This document shows, piece by piece, positions 34,612 through 43,357 of a DNA stretch of 64,000 nucleotides. Both the position numbers and the translations under genes were made by a program. Position 1 is the first letter of the stretch. Each line of letters opens with the position of its first letter. The notes beneath the pieces are model-generated. The model saw nothing but the letters and a program-made list of their open reading frames with translations. It searched no databases and was not told where the DNA came from. Source of the DNA: Agarilytica sp033852165 (lineage in GTDB: Bacteria; Pseudomonadota; Gammaproteobacteria; Pseudomonadales; Cellvibrionaceae); assembly GCA_033852165.1 (NCBI GenBank), contig JAWSUZ010000038.1:1-64000 (forward strand). The letters are read 5' to 3'.

Positions 34612-35268
34612 TTAATCTGGGTCGGGTGTCGGCGGGATGTTCTGAGTGGTTGTTTCGTTTCCATTTTCGGACGTTGTAGCGTTTAGTATCGACTCTCGAA
34701 ACTTGGCAAAGCCATCGAATACAAGGTCATAGGTACGGTTTATATTCTCAGCTAGGTTGCCTTCAAGTACGCCAAACCCATCGAGTATTTTCCTGGCTTC
34801 GGAAAAGCCTTGGTTAACACCGCCGCCAATCACCGAAAGGAAGCTATCAATTTGCTCTTCTAAATCCATATCCTGGTTCTGTTCTTGGTAGGCTGCAAAA
34901 AACGCAGTGGAGAGGCTAACGATACGGCCTGCGGTTGCCTCCGGTGAGACATCAACGCCACGTTCCTGAATTTTTTGAGCTGCATTGGTTCCAAAACTGG
35001 GTTTAAGGGCTTCGTTAATGCCTTCAAGGGCGGTTTTGTAGATCAATGACATCGGGTTGTACTTGGAGCCGATGCTGACGTCTATGTGAGCTTGAAGAGT
35101 TGCTGCATTGGTTTTTGCTTTGCGGGTACGCGCAGAATCTGTTGGTTCTAGCGGCCTATTTTGGTTACTAGAGGTCCTTAAAGTACTATTTTTTGAGTTG
35201 CTTAAGCCTTTATTCTGCTTTTGAGATGCAGTTTGGTTATTAGAAGTTGGGTGTTGGAGAGGTTGCAT
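34612..35268 (-). CDS. DUF5610 domain-containing protein
   Basis: 218 residues. A Ser/Thr/Asn-rich N-terminal tail (about 1-55) is followed by a helical domain (about 58-190) that fits DUF5610 (AHIDVSIGSKYNPMSLIYKTALEGINEAL). The C-terminus is again disordered (NETTTQNIPPTPDPD). Function unknown. A strong GGAGG lies 8 bp before the ATG. It lies 110 bp upstream of the LCAT-like gene on the same strand, so the two may share a transcript. Confidence 0.78.
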   Translation of the reverse strand: MQPLQHPTSNNQTASQKQNKGLSNSKNSTLRTSSNQNRPLEPTDSARTRKAKTNAATLQAHIDVSIGSKYNPMSLIYKTALEGINEALKPSFGTNAAQKIQERGVDVSPEATAGRIVSLSTAFFAAYQEQNQDMDLEEQIDSFLSVIGGGVNQGFSEARKILDGFGVLEGNLAENINRTYDLVFDGFAKFRESILNATTSENGNETTTQNIPPTPDPD

Positions 35269-35466
35269 AACATCGCCTCCAGGCTGATCAAATAATAGTC
35301 AGTATAGGTGCTGATTTCCACTAATTCGAGTAATCTAAGATTTATATTGGGACTTATTAAGGTAGACGGTTGATATGCGTAGGGTCGATGTACCGAAGAT
35401 GGGGTTGGCGTGAATCGTATAGGGTCTGAAATCAACACTACCTACAGGCACTTTTTGTTAAAAATA

Positions 35467-35477
35467 GGCTCAGTGTC
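35467..35477. repeat. Left 11-bp flanking direct repeat (target-site duplication candidate)
   Basis: GGCTCAGTGTC directly abuts the left inverted repeat; the copy at the right side is GGCTCAGCGTC (36025-36035), 10 of 11 identical. Confidence 0.55.
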
Positions 35478-36024
35478 GAATGGCACTTCCTTAAGAGTCA
35501 AATCCAATTGTTGTAAGGCTTACAGCGAGATACCGACCCCTCGTTTCTCACGCTCTGAGACAGTGAAAGTATTCTGAACTCAAATACCCTCGTTCCCACG
35601 TTCGACTTTGTCTCCTCGATAACTGCTCCTGCGTTATTCTACTGACGCGCGTCCTGCGCTAATGAGTCGTTCTACCGATTACATCCGTGTAATCGTCTCC
35701 GTGGGAACGCATACGTGAAGTGAAAACCGATCAGAATTATCAGATTTACTGGAATATGAACAAACAATATTCGAATTAAGTGCAATAAATATACTTCGGT
35801 CTGCATTCCCACGGAGACCGAGGGAACGAGAACGTTCAAGTTTGGGAATACTTTCACAGTCTCTCCGCGTGGGAATGCATATCAAACGAGGGAAATAATT
35901 AAATACTGAGTACCGTATACATTCCCACGCGCGACTCAGGAGAGACAAAGCCGAGAGCGTGAGGAACGAGAATAATGTGCTGCAACCCCTAATCTGATAT
36001 TAATACCTTAAGGAAGTGCCATTC
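35478..36024. mobile_element. 547-bp non-autonomous transposon-like element with 18-bp inverted ends
   Basis: GAATGGCACTTCCTTAAG (35478-35495) and its exact reverse complement (36007-36024) bound the element. Both ends abut a near-identical 11-bp direct repeat. No transposase is encoded: the only frames inside are short and lie over palindromes. Inverted ends ending in TTAAG and an 11-bp duplication recall IS4-group elements, but that link is inference. The interior is filled with CGTTCCCACG-type palindromes and has an overall inverted layout: the blocks TGAAAGTATTC...CTCGTTCCC and GAGACAAAG.CGA...GGAACGAG recur in opposite orientation in its two halves. Confidence 0.65.
35589..35931. repeat. 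Cluster of five CGTTCCCACG / CGTGGGAA palindrome units
   Basis: Units at 35589-35600 (CTCGTTCCCACG), 35700-35715 (CGTGGGAACGCATACG), 35803-35814 (GCATTCCCACGG, followed by AGGGAACGAG), 35866-35880 (CGCGTGGGAATGCAT) and 35920-35931 (CATTCCCACGCG), in alternating orientation. Similar units are frequent REP-type repeats in gammaproteobacteria. A further perfect hairpin, CGATTACA-TCCG-TGTAATCG, is at 35676-35695. No REP-associated transposase gene lies in the window. Confidence 0.7.
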
Positions 36025-36035
36025 GGCTCAGCGTC
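36025..36035. repeat. Right 11-bp flanking direct repeat
   Basis: GGCTCAGCGTC, adjoining the right inverted repeat; one mismatch to the left copy. Confidence 0.55.
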
Positions 36036-36174
36036 GTCTTCTTTAAATTACGGTTTCTTACTTTTATCGCAAGAAGGTAACGGGTTTTTATGTGTCTAGG
36101 CAGTTGGAGTGGCGTCACTAGGGACGAGGGAAGATCCTCCGCTATACTCAAATGAAAAGCCCTAGGTCATTCTT

Positions 36175-36804
36175 ATGGAATTTACCGAAGAAGAGAGCAA
36201 GCAGCTCCTATCGATAGTGAAGCTCTATCGTTCCTGGATGTTTCACGCGATGGAGTCATCTGGGGGGCTAGATGGATTGACCGGTTCCGATGTTTCTACA
36301 GACTCCGATGATGGCGTTGATACCGTAAGCGTTGCATATTTTGATCAGGCCCTAGTTGTGATTGCGAGTATTCAAGAAAAGCTTGAAGGTGGGGCTGGTA
36401 CACCAGCCGGAAACCAGCTTCCCAGTGTTAGTGAGGCGAGGGTGTTGGTCGCAGACGATGACGAAATTTCGGTTCAATTGATATCGTCTATGCTCGATGA
36501 CACGGGTTTTCAGCACATTGAAGTGGTTTCCGATGGGCTTCAGGCATATGAAAAAATCACAGGGGGCGAGCATTTCGATTTAATTATTTGTGATTGGCGA
36601 ATGCCTAAAATGAATGGCTTGGAAGTACATGCCAAGATTACCGAGAAGGGCTTGTTGGAATCGAGCGTTTTTGTGCTATTAACGGCGATCGATGATGAGA
36701 TTTTGGCTTCACGTGCAAAAAAACAAGGGGTAAAGGAGTATCTAACAAAGCCTTTTGATGCAGACTTATTCGATGAAAAACTGAAGCGGTTTTTTGCTTT
36801 GTAA
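36175..36804 (+). CDS. CheY-like response regulator with N-terminal helical extension
   Basis: 209 residues. The first ~85 residues are a helical or disordered stretch (EEESKQLLSIVKLYRSWMFHAMESS), unrecognised. A CheY-like receiver domain (about 90-209) follows: acidic cluster Asp94-Asp96 (VADDDE), phospho-acceptor Asp140 (CDWRMPKMNG), Thr in VLLTAID and Lys192 in LTKPFD. There is no output domain after the receiver. It is near a chemoreceptor gene (38973-40610, opposite strand), so a role in chemotaxis-like signalling is possible. No CheA-type kinase is in the window. Confidence 0.9.
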   Translation: MEFTEEESKQLLSIVKLYRSWMFHAMESSGGLDGLTGSDVSTDSDDGVDTVSVAYFDQALVVIASIQEKLEGGAGTPAGNQLPSVSEARVLVADDDEISVQLISSMLDDTGFQHIEVVSDGLQAYEKITGGEHFDLIICDWRMPKMNGLEVHAKITEKGLLESSVFVLLTAIDDEILASRAKKQGVKEYLTKPFDADLFDEKLKRFFAL

Positions 36805-36988
36805 TTCTTTTGGATTATTCTTCGGTTTGGTTTAAATATTTGCTGGTTTATTTTCCTTTTAGCTCTGACTTTTTGGTTGAACATTCAAACGAAAAACATG
36901 TAAGCAACTTAGCTTTATAAGCGGTTGTTCGCGTGGGTTATGGTGCATTGACCTGCGTTATTCTTCTCTATAAAGCACTTGCTGTAAA

Positions 36989-37019
36989 TTCGAGAGGGCG
37001 TTGGTAGTACCCTCTCGAA
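36989..37019 (-). terminator. Candidate terminator of the hook-like lipoprotein gene
   Basis: TTCGAGAGGG, 11-nt loop, CCCTCTCGAA: a perfect 10-bp stem 34 bp beyond the stop codon on the minus strand. Only a short T stretch follows. Confidence 0.5.
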
Positions 37020-37052
37020 AACGCCACAAGCCTACTTGTTACATGTATGTGT

Positions 37053-38840
37053 TTAATCGCATGAGCCTGTAGATTCTGCCGTGTAACCATCTTGTTCAAT
37101 ATCAAAAATAGTAGTCACTGAGCCCATTTGTGTGAATTCTGATGTTGCAATAACGAAGTTAGAACTTGACGGTGGGGATGCTATTGGAATGGTGCCTCCC
37201 GCGAGTATATTTTGAGGGCCAGCAGCGCCATTGGCGGCATTGTTTTCATCGACAGGAACCCAATTCGAGATGAGTATTGAATCCGATGCGGTCTCGTTGA
37301 TATTGCCATCGTCATAAAAAAAGATATCGTAAGAAGCCTCTGTTGCCACTGTATTTGCCGGGGGGAGTAAGGTCGTGTCTGGATCGCCGACATTACGGTT
37401 ATCTATTAGAGCGTAGAGCCTCCAGTGGTTGGCTAGCGACGTGGGGTCAAGTGCGTCGTATTCTTGTTTTACAAAATAAAACTGTAGTGTATGTTCGAGT
37501 CCAAGGCTATCGTAAATTGTTGTTGTTGCTGAATCGTTGTATGTCATTCTTATTAGGGGGTCAAAATAGTTAAACACTACGTCTGTAAAGTCTGTTGCAA
37601 AATCGGGCTGAAATAAGGCTGTGTTCTGTGGAGCGAGGAGGTTGTACTCGTCATCAATAAAGATGTCAATAGAGCCGCCAACGACGACCTCGTTAGTGGT
37701 TGCGTTCTCTGCGCCTACAGTGACGCCATCATTCAAAGGATCTGCTTCTAAAATAACTGGACTAGCGTCTGAAGCTCCAGCTACGCGGAGTGAATCACCA
37801 TCATCAGGGCTATCGATATTGATCCGAATATCCCCGCCTTGGGAATGTAATAGGGTTAGCGAGCTAGTGAGCACATCAAGAAAAGCAGAAACCCCTGTGA
37901 GTGTTGTCGTGGTGAGTGAGTTAATTTCGATTTCTATCGCTGATAAGGTACTGCCTACTAATTCAACTCCGTTTACTGTGAGTCGCAAATTTCCTACAGC
38001 GGAGATGAAAACAGATACGGTTACAGATGTTTCCGCCGATGCGCTGATCCCGTCAAGGGAGCTTAAACCGCTCGCGATCGATGACGCTTCCTCTCCTGCC
38101 GTTGTTGTGTATGTTGCGGTTGAATCGTCTGGGTTTCCAATAGAAATATCTTGGCTAGGATATTGGTTGGATACCTGTGGAATTCCTGACACTGAAGTTG
38201 GAACTGGGCCACTAAGCCCTAATTGGGTGGTATTAGCACTAAGGCTATGTAGCGATATAGTTGAGGAGAGACCTCCTGTGATCGAGGCTATTGTTATTGC
38301 ATAATTACCGCCACCTACATCGACGGCCTCGGCAGCAATATCGATCGTGGTCTGACCTCCCGAGGGTGAGAGTAGTTGTGCATTGATGACACTAGCCAGT
38401 AATCGTAAATCGTTAAAAGTAGTGACTGAGCCGGGTACTCCAGAAGCCGCATTTAGGCTTATGCTCACTGCACCTAAATTCACGCCTTGCCCTGCGAGCG
38501 TTATATCAAAATCCATATCAGTGGTGCTAAAGTCATTTGCTAGTGGCAGGGCAAAATAAGCACCGAACAAAATTGTTGTGGTTTCGGTTTTTAAACCAGT
38601 GCGAGCTATGGCAATATTAACGCCTTCCGTTATTAATTGGCGTCCCGAGCGTGCAAGTACGGGGGCGCCGGCATTCAGATTGATTTCGGGCGTAATGAGT
38701 GTTGTTCTGCGAGCCTCGTCAAGACATTGTTCGTTTTCTTCAGAAGTATAATTATTCACGTTGACTATTATGTTGTCCGGTTCGTCGTGCTGACAGCCTA
38801 AAAATAAAACCAAAATGAATAGTAAGAGTAAAATTTTCAT
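37053..38840 (-). CDS. Lipoprotein with flagellar-hook-like domains
   Basis: 595 residues. A short hydrophobic signal ends in FLGC, so Cys16 is the lipid site. The body is Ser/Thr/Asp-rich and beta-type. Two segments (about 75-205 and 235-375: VNLGAVSISLN, GLSSTISLHS, LTVNGVEL, GVSAFLDVLTSSLTLLHSQGG) look like flagellin/hook IN motifs. Around 440-465, TIYDSLGLEHTLQFYFVK matches the FlgE D2 pattern (VYDSLG..HTL..YF). The end, FTQMGS...IEQDGYTAE, resembles the hook C-terminal QxGS...QDGY motif. It lacks the hook N-terminal and C-terminal rod helices. GGGA lies 6 bp before ATG 38840; ATG 38846 is too close to it. It lies 132 bp after a chemoreceptor gene on the same strand. Confidence 0.7.
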   Translation of the reverse strand: MKILLLLFILVLFLGCQHDEPDNIIVNVNNYTSEENEQCLDEARRTTLITPEINLNAGAPVLARSGRQLITEGVNIAIARTGLKTETTTILFGAYFALPLANDFSTTDMDFDITLAGQGVNLGAVSISLNAASGVPGSVTTFNDLRLLASVINAQLLSPSGGQTTIDIAAEAVDVGGGNYAITIASITGGLSSTISLHSLSANTTQLGLSGPVPTSVSGIPQVSNQYPSQDISIGNPDDSTATYTTTAGEEASSIASGLSSLDGISASAETSVTVSVFISAVGNLRLTVNGVELVGSTLSAIEIEINSLTTTTLTGVSAFLDVLTSSLTLLHSQGGDIRINIDSPDDGDSLRVAGASDASPVILEADPLNDGVTVGAENATTNEVVVGGSIDIFIDDEYNLLAPQNTALFQPDFATDFTDVVFNYFDPLIRMTYNDSATTTIYDSLGLEHTLQFYFVKQEYDALDPTSLANHWRLYALIDNRNVGDPDTTLLPPANTVATEASYDIFFYDDGNINETASDSILISNWVPVDENNAANGAAGPQNILAGGTIPIASPPSSSNFVIATSEFTQMGSVTTIFDIEQDGYTAESTGSCD

Positions 38841-38972
38841 TAGCATTCCCTTTTATTGAAATGTTTTTTAATCCGATTGTTTTTATGGCTCTGTATTGAA
38901 AATGAAATGCAGGAGTAAGATGGCCTTACTTGAAGACAGAAATGGAAAATGGAAAAGGTTAGGAATTAAAAT

Positions 38973-40610
38973 CTAGTGGATAAAGCGGTCAATGATTTCT
39001 CGCATTTGCTTGGCCATTGAATAAAGTCCGTCCGTTGCCGATTTAACATGGTGTACATCTTCCTGTGCGGTGTGGGTAATATTGTTGATGCCAATAAGAT
39101 TTCGATTAATCTCTTCAGTCGTTGCGGCTTGCTCTTCAGCTGCCGTAGCGATTTGCGTATTAAGGTCATTGATTTCAGAGACAGAGTGAATAATGTGCTC
39201 TAAGACCTCGCCTGTTTTCTGGGTCTTTTCGCTGGTTATTTTTGCAACTGATACGACCGCAGCCATACTTTTTGATGCTTCTTCAGCTCCTGTATGTATA
39301 TATTGAATAATTTCATCAATTTCATGGGTAGATACCCTGACTCGTTTGGCGAGGGTACGGACTTCATCTGCAACCACAGCAAAACCTCGGCCGTGTTCAC
39401 CTGCGCGTGCAGCTTCGATTGCGGCATTCAGTGCGAGCAGGTTGGTTTGTTCTGCTACTCCGTTGATGACATCGAGAACTTTGTTAATTTTTTCTGCGCG
39501 TGTTAATAATTGCCGTATTGCGTCGCTTGATTCGGATATTTTTGCGACGAGGGTGTCCATCGAAACAATTGTTTGATTAACATTTTCTTTACCTGCATCC
39601 ATCTGTTGGTTAGTACTACTGGCAATTTCAGCGGCGTGGGCAGTATTACTGGCGATTTCATTGACCGTGGCGGACATTTCGTTAACAGCCGTTACCACCT
39701 GGTCCATTTCTATACTCTGCCGGTCTGTTCCTTCTTTCGTGCGGTCTGCAATCTTGACTAGTTCGATAGCGGAGGTGTTGAGATTGTCATTGACAATATT
39801 GACCTCTTTGACTACCTCTTGAACTTCAATTTGCATGCGATTGAAATTCGCAGCAAGATCGCTTAGCTCATCTTTTCCTTGTTCATCAATACGTTGCGTG
39901 AGATCTAGTTTTTCCCCAGTGATTTTGTTCATGCTGATTACGGTCCCTTGTAATGGACCGATGATACTTCTCATCACGGCAAAGGATATAGCTCCAAGAA
40001 AAAAGCCTGTGATTGCTAAAACAACAAGTGATGATTTTATACTTTTATCAACGACGACCTTTATCGAGTCGGTAAAGTCACCGGAGCTGAACATCCAGTC
40101 CCATGCGGGGTAGTGTTTGTTAAAGGCAAATTTTTCCGAGGGCTCTTCTTCTCCAGGTTTAGGCCACCAGTAGTAATTGAAGCCTTGTCCTTCGGGATTT
40201 TGAATGGATTTAACATGATTGACGACGATTGGGGCGCCAACCTTATCTTTTAAATACTTCATGTCCTTGCCGGCAAAGCCCTTAAACGTCGGGTGCATCA
40301 CCCCCCAGCCATCTGCCGTCATAATATTGATGTAATTACCACCATCAAAGCGCATATCCTTAAGGGCATCCATTGCATACTTCTGGGCTTCTTCTTTGGT
40401 GAGGTTTCCTTCTAGCTCTTGTTGATGGAAGTAATCTGCGACGCCAATACTGGCGACCACGACTTGGCTAATCCCGTGCTTTTTAAAGTCATATAGGGCT
40501 TCTTGCAATATTAGAATTGTGAGCACGCTCGCGACGAGTAAAGTCGCCAGCGCTATGATGACAAGCAGGTAAAACCGTATTCGGATACTACTGGATCGTA
40601 ACCACGACAT
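38973..40610 (-). CDS. Methyl-accepting chemotaxis protein with Cache sensor
   Basis: 545 residues. TM1 (about 12-34); a periplasmic single-Cache-type domain (about 40-190: YAMDALKDMRFDGGNYINIMTADG, HYPAWDWMFSSGDF); TM2 (about 195-215); HAMP; and a long cytoplasmic coiled coil with the conserved hairpin tip EAARAGEHGRGFAVVADEVR (about 395-415). Cache domains of this class often bind small organic acids, but the ligand cannot be read here. The C-terminus ends in IIDRFIH, without a CheR-docking pentapeptide. Genes for a hook-like lipoprotein and a CheY-like protein lie next to it. Confidence 0.95.
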   Translation of the reverse strand: MSWLRSSSIRIRFYLLVIIALATLLVASVLTILILQEALYDFKKHGISQVVVASIGVADYFHQQELEGNLTKEEAQKYAMDALKDMRFDGGNYINIMTADGWGVMHPTFKGFAGKDMKYLKDKVGAPIVVNHVKSIQNPEGQGFNYYWWPKPGEEEPSEKFAFNKHYPAWDWMFSSGDFTDSIKVVVDKSIKSSLVVLAITGFFLGAISFAVMRSIIGPLQGTVISMNKITGEKLDLTQRIDEQGKDELSDLAANFNRMQIEVQEVVKEVNIVNDNLNTSAIELVKIADRTKEGTDRQSIEMDQVVTAVNEMSATVNEIASNTAHAAEIASSTNQQMDAGKENVNQTIVSMDTLVAKISESSDAIRQLLTRAEKINKVLDVINGVAEQTNLLALNAAIEAARAGEHGRGFAVVADEVRTLAKRVRVSTHEIDEIIQYIHTGAEEASKSMAAVVSVAKITSEKTQKTGEVLEHIIHSVSEINDLNTQIATAAEEQAATTEEINRNLIGINNITHTAQEDVHHVKSATDGLYSMAKQMREIIDRFIH

Positions 40611-41300
40611 TTATTCGTCGACCTTTTACTATTTTCAAGCAATTACCGGCTCCGTACCCCAACCCTAATTCATACTATGGCCTGAGGGGTACGCTCCATT
40701 TCTCAGTATAGACCGCGATTTTAAGTCCGTAAGTGTATATAACATGAGATTGGCTGTGCAAAGTGATGATTTTGTTCGAAAAACTGGTTTAGTGTTCAAA
40801 GCTTGCTCGATGATTGCGCGGGTCTATGTGGCGTAGTTCATTTTGTTGGATAGTAAGACTGTGATCTACGCCATGTCGGCGGGCGTTTTTTGATCAGAAA
40901 GAAGGGTTTTGACGAAATAGTTTTTGCCGATACCTGAGCTCTTGCTTTGTAATCGTAATTATTGGTTATCGAGTCATCTGCAGGGTGGGTTATGACGCCA
41001 TTTTTGCGTTCATTACTTTGTTCAAAATTAATGACCTACTTGTGAGGTGTTGACCCTGCACGCGAGGAAATTTCCAGTGATATGCAGGCTTTGTGGTGCC
41101 ACTAGGTGATGGTTGGATGGTTATTTTGCCTGGCTTAGAGCGTGGATGTGCTCGGGGGGGGGGCGAGGGCTGCATCTTCGGGCTAGCCGAACTAATGTCC
41201 TAGCTCGCTCAGGGAGAATGGAATAAGCGTGAGCTTGAATTGAGTGACGGTTAACGACGAAATGCCACAATCAAACTCACGTAATTCTCTAGGTACTCGG
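40611..41300. other. Long intergenic region, no gene
   Basis: 690 bp upstream of the chemoreceptor gene on one side and beyond the hydrolase gene's 3' end on the other. I see no credible coding frame. A run of ten G occurs at 41154-41163. A GC-rich imperfect stem followed by six T lies near 40872-40896 on the plus strand, with no gene upstream of it on that strand. Confidence 0.5.
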
Positions 41301-42275
41301 TTAGCTAACGTCTACCTTGTCTTTACTAGCCGATTTCTTTTTGCGAGTGCTTTTCTTTTGCTTTTGGGGAGGGATAAAGCGCAAACAGCTGTTTTCGCAG
41401 GGGTACGCAACGACGTCGCTGTCAATATCGTCTTCAGCTATCCATACCGATTGGTCTCCCACCCAGGAGCCATCTTCGACTTGGTTGATAAATTCGATAA
41501 TGATTCGGCAGGAGATGTCCGGTATTTCCAGTGTAAATGCGTGGGAATAATGCTGGATGATCATTAATTTTGAATTCTTGATACTTTTTCGAATAATGTC
41601 GTGAAGATGCCTCGGGGTGAAAAAGTCGAATTCTCCGTTTAATATCAGCGTTGGCGCTGTGATATTTTTGATATCTTCGGTGATACTAGTAAAGTCCTTG
41701 AGTGACTCCATCAAGTTTTGAATGCCGTAAACATCTAGACTCAAACTAGATAGGCGTTTAGAAACTTTTAATATCTCTTCCATGTTCTCCAGGTATTTAC
41801 TGGTGAAATTCAAAGGAAGCAACAAGTTTAAGTAGCCTTCAAATCCGATTTGAGTCATCGCCATGTGCAGGTTTTCACTGTGCATTTTGAGCTGGCCATC
41901 GAACTCGGAAAAGGTGCTTATGGGTATTAAACCTTTGGTTTTTTCGGGGTAGCGGAAGGCAAATTCTTCGGCGACTACCCCACCAAATGAGATGCCCGCA
42001 ATGTAAGCTTCGTCTACGCCAATTTCAGCCATGACTTGCGATATGGCATCGGCATTTTCGCTAAAGTTAGTACCGAGAACGGGTTTTGATGACGATCCTT
42101 GGCCGAGCATATCGTAAAGTAATACGGAAATGTTTTGTGCGCTCAGGAGCTTAACAAAGGGCTCCCAGTGGTTCGTTCGCATGGATAAACCATTGACAAA
42201 AACGATAGTGGGTTGAGAGGTTTTCCCATAATATTCGTAGTAAACGTCGTAGCCGCGGTATTTTACGGTCGGCAT
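41301..42275 (-). CDS. Alpha/beta hydrolase with Lys-rich C-terminal tail
   Basis: 324 residues. A classical alpha/beta hydrolase: VNGLSMRTNHWEP oxyanion region, YDMLGQGSS, nucleophile motif GISFGG, Asp in GEFDFFTP and His in HYSHAFTLE. It resembles 3-oxoadipate enol-lactonase-type hydrolases, but the substrate is unknown. About 50 residues follow the core, ending in a basic tail (QKQKKSTRKKKSASKDK), unusual for the family and possibly for binding an anionic partner. A GGAGATT precedes the ATG. It lies 27 bp after an uncharacterised gene, so they form a two-gene operon. Confidence 0.87.
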   Translation of the reverse strand: MPTVKYRGYDVYYEYYGKTSQPTIVFVNGLSMRTNHWEPFVKLLSAQNISVLLYDMLGQGSSSKPVLGTNFSENADAISQVMAEIGVDEAYIAGISFGGVVAEEFAFRYPEKTKGLIPISTFSEFDGQLKMHSENLHMAMTQIGFEGYLNLLLPLNFTSKYLENMEEILKVSKRLSSLSLDVYGIQNLMESLKDFTSITEDIKNITAPTLILNGEFDFFTPRHLHDIIRKSIKNSKLMIIQHYSHAFTLEIPDISCRIIIEFINQVEDGSWVGDQSVWIAEDDIDSDVVAYPCENSCLRFIPPQKQKKSTRKKKSASKDKVDVS

Positions 42276-42302
42276 AGTAATCTCCGGTATATTCGCAAAT
42301 AA

Positions 42303-42923
42303 TTATTGTTGAACGATGGATGTCAAAAGTTCATCAAATGAAGCGGCTACGATAGCGCGCATTTCGTCAACGATGATTTGCTTCTGTTCGTCAGAAAGAT
42401 CAATGCTCATGTCTTTTAACATACGCACTTGAGTTTGAATTTGGCGGCCATTTTCAAGGTCAATTTCATGTAGGCAGTGAATAAACGGATCGTTAAGATC
42501 AAAGTCGTGAGGGAAGAGAGAGAGAATTCGAAGCTCTGACATAAACGCATGGCTTAGTGACAAGTATTCGTAAAGAGTGCGGTCTATTTCAAACGCGGCA
42601 CCGACATATTTGCTCACCTCGGCTTTTTGCCATAAATTGAGGTTAATTTGAGTTGCCGCCATGTAAAGCATAGGGTTAAAGCTCCAATCACAGGCTTTTG
42701 CGAGGAGGGTGGAATGCTCAATGTCTTTGTAGTATTGCGTGTGAAGATACTTATAAGGGAGCCATTCACAGGGCTGAAATTCGATCTTGGATAAAATAGC
42801 AGCATTAGTAGATTTAACGCTTTGTAAAAATAAGCAAATACGTGTTTTAGTATCGCTATTGAGAGGGTTTGCTGCAAAGTACTTGCGAGCTTCGTCGCGG
42901 ATGGTCGGTGTGTCTTCAGTCAT
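42303..42923 (-). CDS. Hypothetical helical protein, operon partner of hydrolase
   Basis: 206 residues from ATG 42923; a GTG at 42950 would add nine. No signal or membrane segment. The sequence appears all-helical (EARKYFAANP, LCLNLWQKAEVSKYVGAAF-like segments, DEQKQIIVDEMRAIVAASFDELL). I do not recognise the family. It is the first gene of a pair with an alpha/beta hydrolase, so it may be its regulator or partner. Confidence 0.65.
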   Translation of the reverse strand: MTEDTPTIRDEARKYFAANPLNSDTKTRICLFLQSVKSTNAAILSKIEFQPCEWLPYKYLHTQYYKDIEHSTLLAKACDWSFNPMLYMAATQINLNLWQKAEVSKYVGAAFEIDRTLYEYLSLSHAFMSELRILSLFPHDFDLNDPFIHCLHEIDLENGRQIQTQVRMLKDMSIDLSDEQKQIIVDEMRAIVAASFDELLTSIVQQ

Positions 42924-43357
42924 TAGGGTTTGCCTGTTAAAACGGATCACAATGGGTTTTTTGAAAGTACGGCTCCGGGACCTAAAATCGGCCTCTTTTT
43001 CGGGGCGGGACTCGAAGTGTCGGTCAACATACGCCTAAACGAATATTGGTTTGATATCCACGACAAGCTTCAGGGCGGCAATGTAGCACACCTCGATTAG
43101 ATCTTCATCGAATTGAGCGTATTTTTCTGTTCGTTAGGATTCGCCTCCTATTTAGAGAAAATGGCATCTACTGCAGTGTTGAGTTATGGGGTACGAATTG
43201 TTAACTGATCTTAAGGTTAATGACTGTATACGGGGAATAGTGCTGTATCGTGGGTTAGATATTTTAAAGAGGGTCTTCACAAACTTATAAGCTCCAGTAC
43301 ATCAAGTAAGGTTCAATGAACTACTAATCAGACAGAAACTCATGTCAGAGGAAATAT
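42924..43357. other. Intergenic region between divergent genes
   Basis: 434 bp that must carry the promoters for the hydrolase operon (minus) and the cupin lipoprotein (plus). I could not identify convincing -35/-10 pairs or a gene. Confidence 0.4.

Noticed and set aside
35672..35948. Two minus-strand frames inside the transposon-like element
   Set aside because: They translate the palindromic repeats themselves, so they carry no independent coding signal.
35467..36035. The inverted-end element as a complete insertion sequence
   Set aside because: Too short for a transposase and none is encoded.
41154..41163. Ten-G homopolymer as a phase-variation switch
   Set aside because: It lies beyond the 3' end of the hydrolase gene and more than 500 bp from the chemoreceptor start, so slippage would not shift a frame.
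40990..41175. 61-residue minus-strand frame, Pro/Ser/Lys-rich
   Set aside because: Crosses the ten-G run, and its composition follows base bias; no start signal.
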